A DNA stretch of 64,000 nucleotides from Lachnospiraceae bacterium A4 (GTDB lineage: Bacteria; Bacillota; Clostridia; Lachnospirales; Lachnospiraceae), in assembly GCA_000403215.2 (NCBI GenBank), contig KE159549.1:461999-525998 (forward strand), given 5' to 3'. The translations under genes and the position numbers were made by a program. The notes under the pieces were generated by a model that worked only from the letters and a program-made list of their open reading frames with translations, did not search any database and had not been told where the DNA came from. Numbering within the stretch: position 1 is the stretch's first letter; every line of letters begins with the position of its first letter. Positions 32,075 to 41,442 of the stretch are shown in pieces.

Positions 32075-32815
32075 TCATGGATATAGTACATCCAGGGGCA
32101 GGCTGAGTTGCACCGGCCTGTTTTTTTCCTCCAGTATCCGTTGTTCCCGCATCTCTGTCAGCTCCTGTATCCGATCCGGTGTAAGCCATTTGTCTGCATG
32201 GACTTTTTCCAGGGAGTATGGCTCCAGGTTTTCGTAGCCCACATCCAGCAGCTTCCGTTCCAGTGCCTGGATCTTCTTTTCCATGGCTTTGGCACGTTTC
32301 CGGCTTTTCTGCTCTTTGTCAGCTTTCCGGAGGTCAGTGTCATAGCGGATCTCAATGCCGCTTTTGATGTCCTGCAGGTCCTGCATCAGATTCCGGCTTG
32401 GCCTGGACTCAGCGTGGATGTTTAAGATCTCCGCCTGGAAAGTCTTGTCTGAGAACCAGAGCTGGGAGTGGTTCCATTTGTATTCCTCATAGATGATGTC
32501 GCTCTGCAGCTTTACGAAATCTTCGCAGATATCCATGCTGACCGGGTGTTCATAGTAGCGGATGCCGCGTGTGACCGACACGATCTTTTCGCCGTCAAAC
32601 AGGGTCCCGTCATGCCGGATGCGTGTTAATATGGAGTCTAGGAATTCTTCAATGCTGCTTCCGTACTCAATCTCAAAGGTGCTCCTTACCTGCTGGACGG
32701 CCAGCTCCAGGTTCCAGACGGCATCCCGGTAGTTTTTTAACAGTTTCCATGTGTCATGGAACAGGGGATTCTCCTGCTCTGAGGGAATATTTTTGTTTTG
32801 TCTTGTATTTGGCAT
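32075..32815 (-). CDS. Hypothetical helical protein, partner of the wHTH gene
   Basis: 246 residues. It begins 6 bp after the upstream wHTH gene's stop, with an AAGAAGG site, so the two form an operon. The sequence is mostly alpha-helical with many charged residues. A central HNAESRPS-like loop follows WNHSQLWFSDKTFQAEIL, and a basic coiled coil (KEQKSRKRAKAMEKKIQALE) lies near residue 180. No catalytic motif or membrane helix is seen. No family is recognised. The tight coupling suggests the two proteins work together. Confidence 0.65.
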   Translation of the reverse strand: MPNTRQNKNIPSEQENPLFHDTWKLLKNYRDAVWNLELAVQQVRSTFEIEYGSSIEEFLDSILTRIRHDGTLFDGEKIVSVTRGIRYYEHPVSMDICEDFVKLQSDIIYEEYKWNHSQLWFSDKTFQAEILNIHAESRPSRNLMQDLQDIKSGIEIRYDTDLRKADKEQKSRKRAKAMEKKIQALERKLLDVGYENLEPYSLEKVHADKWLTPDRIQELTEMREQRILEEKNRPVQLSLPLDVLYP

Positions 32816-32821
32816 GATGGT

Positions 32822-34009
32822 TTACCTTCTTTCTTCATTTTCTGTATCATCTTGGCTGGATCGTGTAGGTCTGCTGTTATCCTCTGGTGGGCTGGCGGGG
32901 GAAAGAGTCAGCTCAAACCGGTAGGGCATCTTCCCGTCCGGGCAGGCGATCTGTAAGGAATACTTAACTATAGTTTCTTTGCAGTCGGATAAGGGATATA
33001 ACTTATACTGGGTTCGGGGGCATTCACAGCACGAAACTCCTTGTGCCGCAAGGATTTGCGCCACTTTTTGGACGATTTTTTTCATGTGCGGTTTTGAAAC
33101 GCTGGCGGCCTGTCCTGAAACGCTGTTTTCCGCCTCCATAATGGTGATCTGTTCCTCCCTGATCGGTTCTGCTTCAGGAAGGGATGAAGCCTCCGGAACG
33201 TGTACTGGGATCTGGAATGTCATGGAAATCTCCTCCTTGTCAATCATTACGTCACTGATATTGAACATGGTAGATAAGTAGCTGCACAGGTAGATGACAC
33301 TGCCATGCCTGCCGGTGAACGATACCAGTGAAAGATATTCTTTGTCCTGTAACTTGTTTAAGGTGCGGCTCACTGTAGCCTTTGAGATGCCCCAGCGCAA
33401 GGCAAGGTCACTGAAGTTTGTCAGAGGGCTGCTGGTGCAGTTGCGGAAATACACCACAGGCCCCAGCTCTGAACCCTGCACCTGCCCGTCGTTGTAGATG
33501 GCATGTACCCATAGGTCCAGCACGATGTCCATTTCCGAACATTTCCCCATGCTGATCAGCTCATGGACGGCTGCAACCGGGAAAAAGAAAAAAACCACAT
33601 CCTTCAGACATGGGTAATTGTAGTCCAGCGCCGTATTATGCTGCTTCCAGCCGTTGATGCTGAATTTGACCAGGTTGTTCCTGCAGAGCCGGATATAGGT
33701 GATGTAGTTCTGTTTCTGCAGGAAGTCCAGGATGGACAGTGCCTGGTGCTGGAAGCGTGTGCGGAACCATTCCGCCAGCTCCGAGGTCTTGCATATCCAT
33801 TCGCCCGGACCGACCAGATAGGAAATTCCTTCTATCCGGCGGTAGGAGGAGCGGAAGTTGGCATAGGAGCAGAGTGTCATGTAATAAAAAAGATAGGAGC
33901 TTCCGTTTGTGCGGATGTCCCTATCTTCCATAAGGCTGCGGATGAACTCACGGTAGATGTGGCACCGTGGGTAGTCCACAATTTGTTTAAGTTCTAATTG
34001 ATAGTCCAT
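32822..34009 (-). CDS. Two-domain winged-helix DNA-binding protein
   Basis: 395 residues with AGGAGG upstream of the ATG. Two winged HTH units are visible. The first is in WICKTSELAEWFRTRF, then HQALSILDFLQKQNYITYI (about residues 85-120). The second is in LTNFSDLALRWGISKATVSR, TLNKLQDKEYL (about residues 210-245), a replicator/regulator arrangement. The C-terminal third is acidic and low in complexity. It is probably a chromosomal regulator or initiator-like protein. I cannot name the family. It is transcribed away from the debris region to its right. Confidence 0.7.
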   Translation of the reverse strand: MDYQLELKQIVDYPRCHIYREFIRSLMEDRDIRTNGSSYLFYYMTLCSYANFRSSYRRIEGISYLVGPGEWICKTSELAEWFRTRFQHQALSILDFLQKQNYITYIRLCRNNLVKFSINGWKQHNTALDYNYPCLKDVVFFFFPVAAVHELISMGKCSEMDIVLDLWVHAIYNDGQVQGSELGPVVYFRNCTSSPLTNFSDLALRWGISKATVSRTLNKLQDKEYLSLVSFTGRHGSVIYLCSYLSTMFNISDVMIDKEEISMTFQIPVHVPEASSLPEAEPIREEQITIMEAENSVSGQAASVSKPHMKKIVQKVAQILAAQGVSCCECPRTQYKLYPLSDCKETIVKYSLQIACPDGKMPYRFELTLSPASPPEDNSRPTRSSQDDTENEERR

Positions 34010-34234
34010 AAAAACCTCCTGAATTACAAAATGCCCCGTAGTAGATTACAGGGCATTAGGAATAAATAACTGTTGTAACGCGATTGTTCTCTGTTGTATA
34101 ATGTTTAGGCAGGAGAACATTGATTCGGCTACTGATTTCATGTGTACTGACGGCACATGAGATCATGGTATCATTACATGAAGCAAGTGCATTTTTATTG
34201 ATAGATTTTCCGATTGTCAATGTAAGTCTGCCTA

Positions 34235-34363
34235 TGTGAAACCGAATCCGAGTGCGCCTTCATGAGCAACCCGACAGAGGCAGAGCTGCTGACACAGGAC
34301 AGCTATCAAGAGCGGGTTGCGTGGGCAATCTATATGGGAATCATGCAGATTATCAATACCTGA
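34235..34363 (+). pseudogene. N-acetylmuramoyl-L-alanine amidase C-terminal remnant
   Basis: The open stretch ending TGA 34361-34363 reads ESECAFMSNPTEAELLTQDS, YQERVAWAIYMG, IMQIINT. This is the last segment of Amidase_3-type cell-wall amidases (the FMSN and QE..A..I motifs contain the conserved substrate-loop region). The remainder of the gene is absent upstream, where I find only a hairpin (AATGCCC / GGGCATT, 34030-34057). Confidence 0.75.
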
Positions 34364-34518
34364 GCCTGCACAAAAGCATATGCCCCAAATCATACAAAAG
34401 ATGACAGAACTGGCAGAAGCACTAGAGCGTGTTTGACAAATAAAAAATGTACAAAAAATATGTTCACACCTCATTTTTTATGGTAAAATAAAGAAAAAAG
34501 GGTGTTGATGAAAGATGA

Positions 34519-34680
34519 CCGTCTGATATTCCATCTAAAAAGGGTGCAAAATTCGAACGCCATTGTGGCTGGTGGCAGTATAAGGACAGGCATCTGGTCG
34601 AGAAATATTTCCGCAAACTAAAAGCATTTTGTCGGATTGCCGCCAGATATGACAAACTGGCATGCACCTATCCTTATTAA
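34519..34680 (+). pseudogene. IS5-family transposase C-terminal remnant
   Basis: A frame ending TAA 34678-34680 reads DIPSKKGAKFERHCGWWQYK, DRHLVEKYFRKLKAF, CRIAARYDKLACTY. The RHLVE..F.KLK..RRIA.RYDKL pattern is the C-terminal end of IS5/IS427-type transposases. The N-terminal part and the IS ends are missing. With the amidase tail it shows that 34.0-34.8 kb is a graveyard of past insertions. Confidence 0.8.
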
Positions 34681-34800
34681 CCAATAGACAGAGAAAGGAT
34701 GAACCAGTATGATGGAAGAAGAATCTTCGGAAAGGATGTTTAGACTTATCCTTCTGTCTAACCCAAAAAGAATAAGTCTGTATTATACGAGGAGTTTTTA

Positions 34801-35607
34801 ATGAATACACGTAAATCAGTCCCTCAAATTAGAAAGGGCGATCCTCTCGCTCAAATGAATCATTCCAAAAATCAAACTCTAGTTTCAGATCAAAATTCAA
34901 TTGGTTATAAATTAAATATAAGATTAAGAACTCTTCGTACTGCTAAAGGGTGGTCACAAGCTGAACTTGGTGAAATACTTGCTCATGCAATGGGGCTGTC
35001 TAAAAAAATTCCTACCTCAACAGTAGCTAGCTGGGAACATAAAAATGCTTTAATTGCTAAAATTCCTTCCGCAGATAAAATAAATGCATTGGCACAATTA
35101 TTTGACGTAACTACAGATTATTTAAAAGGACTGTCTGATAATCCCAAAAAATCAGCTCTTGAGTATATTTCAAATCATTCAAAACCTGAAAATATTGAAA
35201 TTTTACCACAAGAATTAGCACAACATATGGGAGAACCTATATGGATATCATGCTCTGAATACAATGGCTGGATGTTTTTAACCAACTTTTATGAACTTGT
35301 TGATTCCAATGGAATCACACATTCTGTACCAGAGATTCGAAAATGGAATCCTGTTTTTTCAATTTTTCCTCCCTGCTCCCTATATCTCAAACAAATTTAT
35401 AATCATTATGTGATACCAGAAACCCAAATTAGGAATTACAGAGAACGTATGTGGGTTTGTATCAACTCTCCAGATAAGTCTCTTCAATTATTAAATGGAT
35501 GGTATTCACGAACTTCTGATGGTATTGGTGTTAAGGGCAAAACATTCCTCTCCTTTGATTCCTACTTTGATTTCTGGATTGCCTACACTACACCTATATC
35601 GGAATAA
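34801..35607 (+). CDS. XRE-family HTH protein with C-terminal sensor-like domain
   Basis: 268 residues with GAGGAG 8 bases before the ATG. Residues about 42-110 are a lambda-repressor-type HTH (LRTLRTAKGWSQAELGEILA, ASWEHKNALI, FDVTTDYLKGL). The remainder is a beta-rich domain with WISCSEYNGWMFLTNFYELV and WNPVFSIFPP, likely a ligand or partner domain. It is probably a regulator of the next gene or of a locus elsewhere. Base composition is AT-richer than its neighbours (about a third GC by eye), hinting at horizontal transfer. Confidence 0.8.
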   Translation: MNTRKSVPQIRKGDPLAQMNHSKNQTLVSDQNSIGYKLNIRLRTLRTAKGWSQAELGEILAHAMGLSKKIPTSTVASWEHKNALIAKIPSADKINALAQLFDVTTDYLKGLSDNPKKSALEYISNHSKPENIEILPQELAQHMGEPIWISCSEYNGWMFLTNFYELVDSNGITHSVPEIRKWNPVFSIFPPCSLYLKQIYNHYVIPETQIRNYRERMWVCINSPDKSLQLLNGWYSRTSDGIGVKGKTFLSFDSYFDFWIAYTTPISE

Positions 35608-35807
35608 TCAAATTTAACTTGTTCCGGGTATTAACATATCAAAGAACAAATGACATGGATAAGCTCGCTGAAGCGGGCTTATTTATTAGTACTGCAGCGA
35701 ACCTCCGGTGGACAGTCACTGCATTCTTATTATCCTGTTGTGCAATAATCTGGTATCGTGTATACTGGACTTGGAAAGAATACAGTGCAGTCAGAGGAGG
35801 GGATCAC

Positions 35808-37544
35808 ATGCATGAGAACAAGGCAGCACTCGGATATCAGAATTTCGAGGAAGTGAGAACGCAGCATATATTTTATATTGATAAGACTGATTTTATCAGG
35901 GAATGGTGGGAATGCGCAGACAAAGTTACGCTGATTACACGGCCGCGCAGATTTGGAAAGACACTCAACATGAGCATGACGGAGTGTTTTTTCTCGAATA
36001 AATACGCCGGCAGGAGTGATTTGTTTGAAGGCTTGTCTATCTGGGAAAAACAGGCTCCTGACGGGGACTATCCGTACAGAAAATTGCAGGGCGCTTTTCC
36101 GGTAATTTTCTTGAGCTTTGCCAATGTGAAGGCGGCGGCATACGAGGAGATGCTGTTCAAGATCACAAAAGTAATCACTGATTTGTATAATAAAAATGAC
36201 TATCTGTTAGAGGGAAACCTGCTCAATGAAGGAGAGAAGAAATATTATCAGGAAATAGAACTTGGCATGAGTAGCAGTCAGGCTCCTGATGCCATCAATA
36301 CAATGGCAGGCTTTATGCAGCGCTATTACGGCCAGAAGGTAATCATTATCTTAGATGAATATGATACGCCCATGCAAGATGCTTGGGTTTCAGGATACTG
36401 GGAGGAGACAGTCAGATTTTTTAGCGGCCTGTTTAACGCCACCTTCAAGACAAACGAATACCTTGAGCGCGGGCTGATCACAGGAATCACAAGAGTGGCA
36501 AAAGAGAGTATTTTTACTGGCATGAATCACTTAAATGTCATCACAACAACTTCTGATAAATATATGACGGCGTTTGGCTTTACAGAAAAAGAAGTCTTTA
36601 TGGCGCTTGATAATGCTGGATTAGGAGAACAGAAACAGAAAGTAAAGAGGTGGTATGACGGATTTATCTTCGGTACCTGCGCTGATATCTACAATCCGTG
36701 GTCAATTGTGTCCTTTTTAAACGAAAAAGGGAAATACGACACATACTGGTCTAACACAAGCGGGAACGGACTTGTCAATCAGTTGATTCAGAAAGGAAAC
36801 CCGCACATCAAACAGATTATGGAAGATCTTCTGCAAGGTAAAAGCTTTGAGGCTGAAATTGACGAAAAGATTGTATTTGACCAGTTAAACGGCAGCACAG
36901 ACGCAGTGTGGAGTCTTTTGCTTGCCACTGGATATTTGAAAGTATTACATGTTAGGATTCTGGATACAGATGAGGAGGGCGTAGGCGAGGAAGGCGATGT
37001 CTGGTATACGCTTACCATCACGAACCTTGAAACAAAACGAATGTTCCGAAAACTGGTCAAAGGCTGGTTTAAGAAGGACACAGAAGTATACTATAATGAG
37101 TTTCTCAAAGCACTTTTGAACGATAATGTCAAAAAGATGAATACATTTATGAACAAAGTTGCACTGAATACATTCAGCTCTTTTGACAGTGGGAACAAGC
37201 CCTCCGAGCAGGCAGAGCCAGAGCGGTTTTACCATGGTTTTGTGCTCGGCTTAGTGGTCAATCTTTCCGATGCCTACAAAGTCCGTTCCAACAGGGAGAG
37301 CGGATTTGGGCGCTATGATGTGATGATAGAGCCGCTTGATAAAACCAAGAAAGCTTTTATCCTTGAATTTAAAGTGTTAGACCCCGACGAGGACGAGAAA
37401 ACACTTGAAGATACCCTTGCAAATGCCCGCGCCCAGATTGAGGAGAAGCGGTATGAGACAGAGCTGGTATCGTCTGGCTGCGCGCCAGAGCAGATTCGCA
37501 AGTACGGGTTTGCATTTAAGGGCAAAGAGTGCCTGATTGGATAA
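35808..37544 (+). CDS. AAA-ATPase-like / PD-(D/E)XK nuclease protein (DUF1703 type)
   Basis: 578 residues from the ATG at 35808, preceded by GAGGAGGGG; an upstream hydrophobic run (WTVTAFLLSCCAIIW) is in frame but out of character for the family. The AAA-ATPase-like part begins FYIDKTDFIREWWE and holds the nucleotide-binding RPRRFGKTLNMSM. LDEYDTPM is Walker B. The C-terminal nuclease-like block reads GRYDVMIEP, then FILEFKVLDPDE. Proteins of this pair are widespread in Bacteroides and Clostridia; suggested roles are in defence or transposon biology. It is a close paralogue of the gene at 52587-54302. Confidence 0.88.
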   Translation: MHENKAALGYQNFEEVRTQHIFYIDKTDFIREWWECADKVTLITRPRRFGKTLNMSMTECFFSNKYAGRSDLFEGLSIWEKQAPDGDYPYRKLQGAFPVIFLSFANVKAAAYEEMLFKITKVITDLYNKNDYLLEGNLLNEGEKKYYQEIELGMSSSQAPDAINTMAGFMQRYYGQKVIIILDEYDTPMQDAWVSGYWEETVRFFSGLFNATFKTNEYLERGLITGITRVAKESIFTGMNHLNVITTTSDKYMTAFGFTEKEVFMALDNAGLGEQKQKVKRWYDGFIFGTCADIYNPWSIVSFLNEKGKYDTYWSNTSGNGLVNQLIQKGNPHIKQIMEDLLQGKSFEAEIDEKIVFDQLNGSTDAVWSLLLATGYLKVLHVRILDTDEEGVGEEGDVWYTLTITNLETKRMFRKLVKGWFKKDTEVYYNEFLKALLNDNVKKMNTFMNKVALNTFSSFDSGNKPSEQAEPERFYHGFVLGLVVNLSDAYKVRSNRESGFGRYDVMIEPLDKTKKAFILEFKVLDPDEDEKTLEDTLANARAQIEEKRYETELVSSGCAPEQIRKYGFAFKGKECLIG

Positions 37545-37574
37545 TTTCTGCTATCCTGCCAGAAGGCGGGGGAA

Positions 37575-37781
37575 AACAATCAGGATATCGTCTGCAATGA
37601 ATACTGGGAAGGAGTCTTTGTCGCCAGATTTATTCAGAATACAAGGGCATCTTTTGACTATCTGGAGATGCTTTCCGCGAAAAATTATGGAGAGATCAGC
37701 GTGGAGGAGATCAATTCCTGTAGCTGTTTTGATGGTTATAGTGTGGCTTCAATCTCGTCAAAGGTGATTGTGGATTCATGA
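37575..37781 (+). pseudogene. Unidentified gene fragment
   Basis: A 68-codon frame without a start codon, reading NNQDIVCNEYWEGVFVARF, IQNTRASFDYLEML, SAKNYGEISVEEI and ending SSKVIVDS. It looks like genuine protein, but I do not recognise the family. It fills most of the 399-bp gap between the AAA-ATPase gene and sua5 and is probably the end of a deleted gene. Confidence 0.45.
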
Positions 37782-37943
37782 AAAAAACTGCGGGGATAAA
37801 AATTTTCGCCTGTCTTAGACGAAATGTTACAAAAATTTTACACAATACCTTTATTTAAGCGCAGGAATGTGCTAGAATAGATAAGAATTAGAGCACAAAA
37901 ATAAGCGTGACTGAAATTTATAGGAAAATACGGAGATAATAAA

Positions 37944-39011
37944 ATGCAAACAACAATCGTTGCCATAGGAGATGGAGATACAGCGGAGAGTATTGATGAA
38001 AAGCTGTCTGTGGCAGGAGACATCATCAGGCGCGGCGGTCTGGTCGCTTTTCCCACGGAAACGGTCTATGGACTAGGGGGCGATGCACTCTGCCCTGCGT
38101 CGGCGAGAAAGATTTATGCGGCAAAGGGAAGACCGAGTGATAATCCGCTGATTATACACATTGCGGAGATGGCAGCGCTGGAACGCATTGTGTGTGAGAT
38201 TCCCAAGAAGGCAGCAAAGCTTGCAGAGGCTTTCTGGCCCGGGCCGCTCACCATGATTTTCAAAAAGGCAGCAATCGTGCCAGATCAGACGACGGGAGGG
38301 CTTGACACGGTGGCGGTGCGTATGCCAAGTCATCCGCTTGCGGCACTTTTGATAAGAAAGTCGGGCGGGTATGTGGCAGCGCCGAGCGCAAATCTGTCTG
38401 GAAAACCCAGTCCTACGCTTGCAAAATATGTGGTGCAGGACTTGGACGGCAGGATTGATATGATTCTGGCGGCAGATGGTGCTGAGATTGGACTTGAATC
38501 CACAATCGTAGATTTGACAGGGGAGATACCAGTGATATTAAGGCCCGGTTATATCACGCAGAAGATGTTGTCCGAGGTGGTCGGTGAGACAGAGCTGGAT
38601 ATCACGATATACGATAGTGACACCGCACAGGCACCGAAAGCCCCGGGAATGAAATACCGGCATTACGCGCCAAAAGGAGAACTGGTGATTGTGGAGGGCG
38701 AGCCGCATCGTGTGGCGCGCTACATTAATGAGCAGGCGGCTGCGCATGAGGCAGCAGGGCTGCGCACCGGCGTGATCGCTACGCTCGAACAGTTTGCGCA
38801 ATATCAGGCTGCGAGTGTCAAAAATGCGGGCAGCAGGTGTGATGCGCATGAGGCGGCAAAGAAACTGTATACTTTTTTGCGGGAATTTGACGATGAAAAG
38901 ATCGACTGCATTTACGCGGAGTCCTTTGCGGACACGCTGGATCAGGGCTTTGGACAGGCAGTGATGAACCGCTTGCTGAAGGCGGCGGGGCACAAGGTAA
39001 TCCATGTATAA
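37944..39011 (+). CDS. tsaC: L-threonylcarbamoyladenylate synthase (Sua5/TsaC type)
   Basis: 355 residues. The N-terminal YrdC fold begins RRGGLVAFPTETVYGLGGDA and includes IYAAKGRPSDNPL, with the nucleotide-binding APSANLSGKPSPT. The C-terminal Sua5 domain (residues about 240-355, KAPGMKYRHYAPKGELVIVE) is attached, so it is the long Sua5 form. It makes threonylcarbamoyl-AMP from Thr, bicarbonate and ATP for the t6A37 modification of ANN-decoding tRNAs, which is essential for accurate translation. The ATG has a weak ribosome site (CGGAG). rpiB and upp follow in the same direction. Confidence 0.95.
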   Translation: MQTTIVAIGDGDTAESIDEKLSVAGDIIRRGGLVAFPTETVYGLGGDALCPASARKIYAAKGRPSDNPLIIHIAEMAALERIVCEIPKKAAKLAEAFWPGPLTMIFKKAAIVPDQTTGGLDTVAVRMPSHPLAALLIRKSGGYVAAPSANLSGKPSPTLAKYVVQDLDGRIDMILAADGAEIGLESTIVDLTGEIPVILRPGYITQKMLSEVVGETELDITIYDSDTAQAPKAPGMKYRHYAPKGELVIVEGEPHRVARYINEQAAAHEAAGLRTGVIATLEQFAQYQAASVKNAGSRCDAHEAAKKLYTFLREFDDEKIDCIYAESFADTLDQGFGQAVMNRLLKAAGHKVIHV

Positions 39012-39058
39012 AAATTTTATTTTCATATATTTTTAAATAGAAAGAGGAGGATGACAAG

Positions 39059-39508
39059 ATGTTAGCAATTGGAAGTGATCACGGCGGATATGAGTTGAAA
39101 CAGGAGGTTATAAAATACCTCGCCGAACACCAGATCGAACATAAGGATTTTGGCTGTTACGACAAGGCTTCCTGCGACTATCCAGCGTTTGGGCAGGCAG
39201 TGGCAAAGGCGGTGGCGTCAGGAACCTGCGACAGAGGAATCGTTATCTGTACGACAGGAATCGGCATCTCCATCGCGGCGAACAAGGTAAAGGGTATCCG
39301 CTGCGCGCTCTGTTCCGACACCGTGTCTGCAAAGCTGACAAGAGAGCACAACAATGCCAATGTGCTGGCACTTGGCGCCGGCATCGTCGGACCGAATCTT
39401 GCGCTGAGCATAGTTGACACATTTCTGAACACTGCGTTTCCAGGCGAGGAAAAGCACAGCAGGCGCGTGGCAGCGATACAGGCGATCGAAGAGGAGTCTA
39501 TGAAGTAA
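39059..39508 (+). CDS. rpiB: Ribose-5-phosphate isomerase B
   Basis: 149 residues, the usual family length, with AGGAGG upstream. The start LAIGSDHGGYELK, then CTTGIGISIAANKVKGIRCA and HNNANVLALGAGIVG are the RpiB active-site motifs (the Cys and His residues do the isomerisation). It interconverts ribose-5-phosphate and ribulose-5-phosphate in the pentose phosphate pathway. It sits between sua5 and upp, the arrangement common in Clostridia, where it can provide phosphoribosyl precursors for the next gene product. Confidence 0.95.
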   Translation: MLAIGSDHGGYELKQEVIKYLAEHQIEHKDFGCYDKASCDYPAFGQAVAKAVASGTCDRGIVICTTGIGISIAANKVKGIRCALCSDTVSAKLTREHNNANVLALGAGIVGPNLALSIVDTFLNTAFPGEEKHSRRVAAIQAIEEESMK

Positions 39509-39544
39509 AAAAATAAATCAAAAGAAAAACAGGAGGGCAGCAGC

Positions 39545-40174
39545 ATGGCAAAACTCGTAGTGATGGACCACCCACTGATTCAGCACAAAATAGGCGTAAT
39601 CAGAAGGACAGAGACTGGTACAAAGGATTTCAGGCAGACAATCAGCGAGATTGCAAATCTGATCTGCTATGAGGCTACCAGAGAGTTAAAACTTGCAGAT
39701 GTGGAGATCGAGACGCCCATCTGCAAGACAACAGTGAAGGAGCTGGCGGGCAAAAAACTTGCGGTGGTGCCAATCCTGCGCGCAGGGCTTGGCATGGTGG
39801 ACGGAATGCTGCAGCTCATACCGGCTGCGAAAGTAGGGCATATCGGGCTTTACCGTGACCCGGACACGTTAGAGCCCGTAGAGTATTACTGCAAGCTGCC
39901 CGAAGATTGCAGCCAGCGGGAAGTTTTCGTGGTGGACCCGATGCTTGCTACCGGCGGTTCCTCCTCCGCGGCGATTCGTATGCTCAAGGACAGGGGCTGT
40001 AAGAACATTCATTTTATGTGTATTATTGCTGCGCCTGAAGGGGTAGAGCGCATGAAAAAAGACCACCCCGATGTAGATCTCTATATTGGCGCGCTCGACG
40101 AACGGTTAAATGAGCATGGATATATTGTTCCGGGGCTGGGCGATGCAGGAGACAGAATCTTTGGTACAAAATAG
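39545..40174 (+). CDS. upp: Uracil phosphoribosyltransferase
   Basis: 209 residues, the usual length, with AGGAGGGC before the ATG. The PRPP-binding loop [12 protein letters not shown] is near residues 130-140; the nucleotide-binding APEGVERM follows and the [16 protein letters not shown] tail is complete. It forms UMP from uracil and PRPP and so salvages uracil. RpiB supplies pentose phosphate for PRPP. The terminal extension of upp is normal, indicating a full-length active enzyme. Confidence 0.96.
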   Translation: MAKLVVMDHPLIQHKIGVIRRTETGTKDFRQTISEIANLICYEATRELKLADVEIETPICKTTVKELAGKKLAVVPILRAGLGMVDGMLQLIPAAKVGHIGLYRDPDTLEPVEYYCKLPEDCSQREVFVVDPMLATGGSSSAAIRMLKDRGCKNIHFMCIIAAPEGVERMKKDHPDVDLYIGALDERLNEHGYIVPGLGDAGDRIFGTK

Positions 40175-40247
40175 GGTGAGAGCTAGTGAGTTTCACACCA
40201 GAATAAAGTGAGCAAATGGGAGTTCGTGTGGAAGGAAAGAGAAATTC

Positions 40248-41417
40248 ATGAAAGTGTCATATAAACGGCCGGCGGCAATGCTGCTCGCTACAGTGGTAGC
40301 AGTGGTACTTGCCGGCAGTGTGTCAAAGACAGTCTATGCCGAGACAACGCTGGAACGGCTGCAAAAGGCAAAGGCTGAGAAGGAAAAGACAGAGGATGCA
40401 AAAGAGGACACAGAGGACCGGAAGGAGTCTCTGGAAATTACGAAAAACTCCCTTTTGGGGCAGTTGAGTTCACTCAATGATGAGCTCGCACAGGTCAGCA
40501 CGAATCTGGAAGTGATTGAGGCGGATATCAGGCAGAAGGAAGCGGATATTGAAAAGACGCAGGCGGCGTTAGAGGAGGCAATCCGCATACAGGATGAGCA
40601 GTATGAAAATATGAAGGTGCGCATCAAGGCGATGTATGAGCGCGGCGGTGCCGACAGCTATCTGGACATATTGTTTTCGTCCACCAGTTTTTCGGATTTT
40701 CTGAACAAAAGTGACTATATCGACCGCATACATGCCTATGACCGTAAGATGCTTGAGCAGTTTAAGAATACCCGCAAACAGGTGGAGGAGACAAAGGCGC
40801 GGCTCAATGACGAGCTGCTGGCACTGAATGATCTGCTGGCGGAGGCGGAGGCGGAGAAGAGCCGTGTTGCCGGACTTGTCAGCAAAACTTCTGCGAATGT
40901 GTCAAGCTACACGAACCAGATTGCAGACGCGGAGGCTACGATTGACGCGCTGGAATCCATGCTCGACGAACAGGAACAGGACATTGCGGCGCTTCAGAAA
41001 AAATATGAGGAGGAGCTGGCGAAGTCGCGTCTGGCTCAGAAGTCCAAGTGGCGTGATATCTCCGAGGTGACGTTTGAGGAGGGAGACCGCAAACTCATGG
41101 CAAACATCATATACTGTGAGGCAGGCGGAGAGCCGTATTCCGGACAGGTTGCCGTGGGCGCAGTGGTCATCAACAGAGTGCTCAGCTCGATTTATCCCAA
41201 TACGGTCGTCGGCGTGGTTTACCAGAATAAACAGTTTTCGCCGGTGGCGAGCGGCCGTCTGGCGTTAGCGCTGGCAAACGACTCTGCAACAGCAAGCTGT
41301 TACAAGGCGGCTGACGAGGCGATGAGCGGCGTGACGAATGTTGGGCAGTGTGTGTATTTCAGAACGCCGATACCGGGACTTGAGGGAATCCGAATCGGCG
41401 GGCATATTTTTTACTGA
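40248..41417 (+). CDS. Secreted coiled-coil cell-wall hydrolase (PcsB-like N-terminus, SleB/Hydrolase_2 C-terminus)
   Basis: 389 residues with GGAAAG upstream. A signal peptide (RPAAMLLATVVAVVLAGSVS) is followed by a long coiled coil (residues about 35-265, many KAKAEKEKTEDAK-like heptads) of the PcsB/CwlO-type N-terminus. The last 120 residues are a Hydrolase_2 / SleB domain with NIIYCEAGGEPYSGQVAVGA and RVLSSIYPNTVVGVVYQ. It is probably a peptidoglycan-cleaving enzyme or lytic transglycosylase active at the cell wall. The coiled coil probably mediates dimerisation or FtsEX-type activation (inference). Confidence 0.88.
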   Translation: MKVSYKRPAAMLLATVVAVVLAGSVSKTVYAETTLERLQKAKAEKEKTEDAKEDTEDRKESLEITKNSLLGQLSSLNDELAQVSTNLEVIEADIRQKEADIEKTQAALEEAIRIQDEQYENMKVRIKAMYERGGADSYLDILFSSTSFSDFLNKSDYIDRIHAYDRKMLEQFKNTRKQVEETKARLNDELLALNDLLAEAEAEKSRVAGLVSKTSANVSSYTNQIADAEATIDALESMLDEQEQDIAALQKKYEEELAKSRLAQKSKWRDISEVTFEEGDRKLMANIIYCEAGGEPYSGQVAVGAVVINRVLSSIYPNTVVGVVYQNKQFSPVASGRLALALANDSATASCYKAADEAMSGVTNVGQCVYFRTPIPGLEGIRIGGHIFY

Positions 41418-41442
41418 CAGGATTACAGAAGAAGGTGTTAGC

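Noticed and set aside
35619-35808. Longer N-terminus with a membrane helix for the AAA-ATPase gene
   Set aside because: The in-frame upstream start lacks a ribosome site, and the paralogue at 52587 starts at the equivalent of the ATG 35808, which has GAGGAGG.
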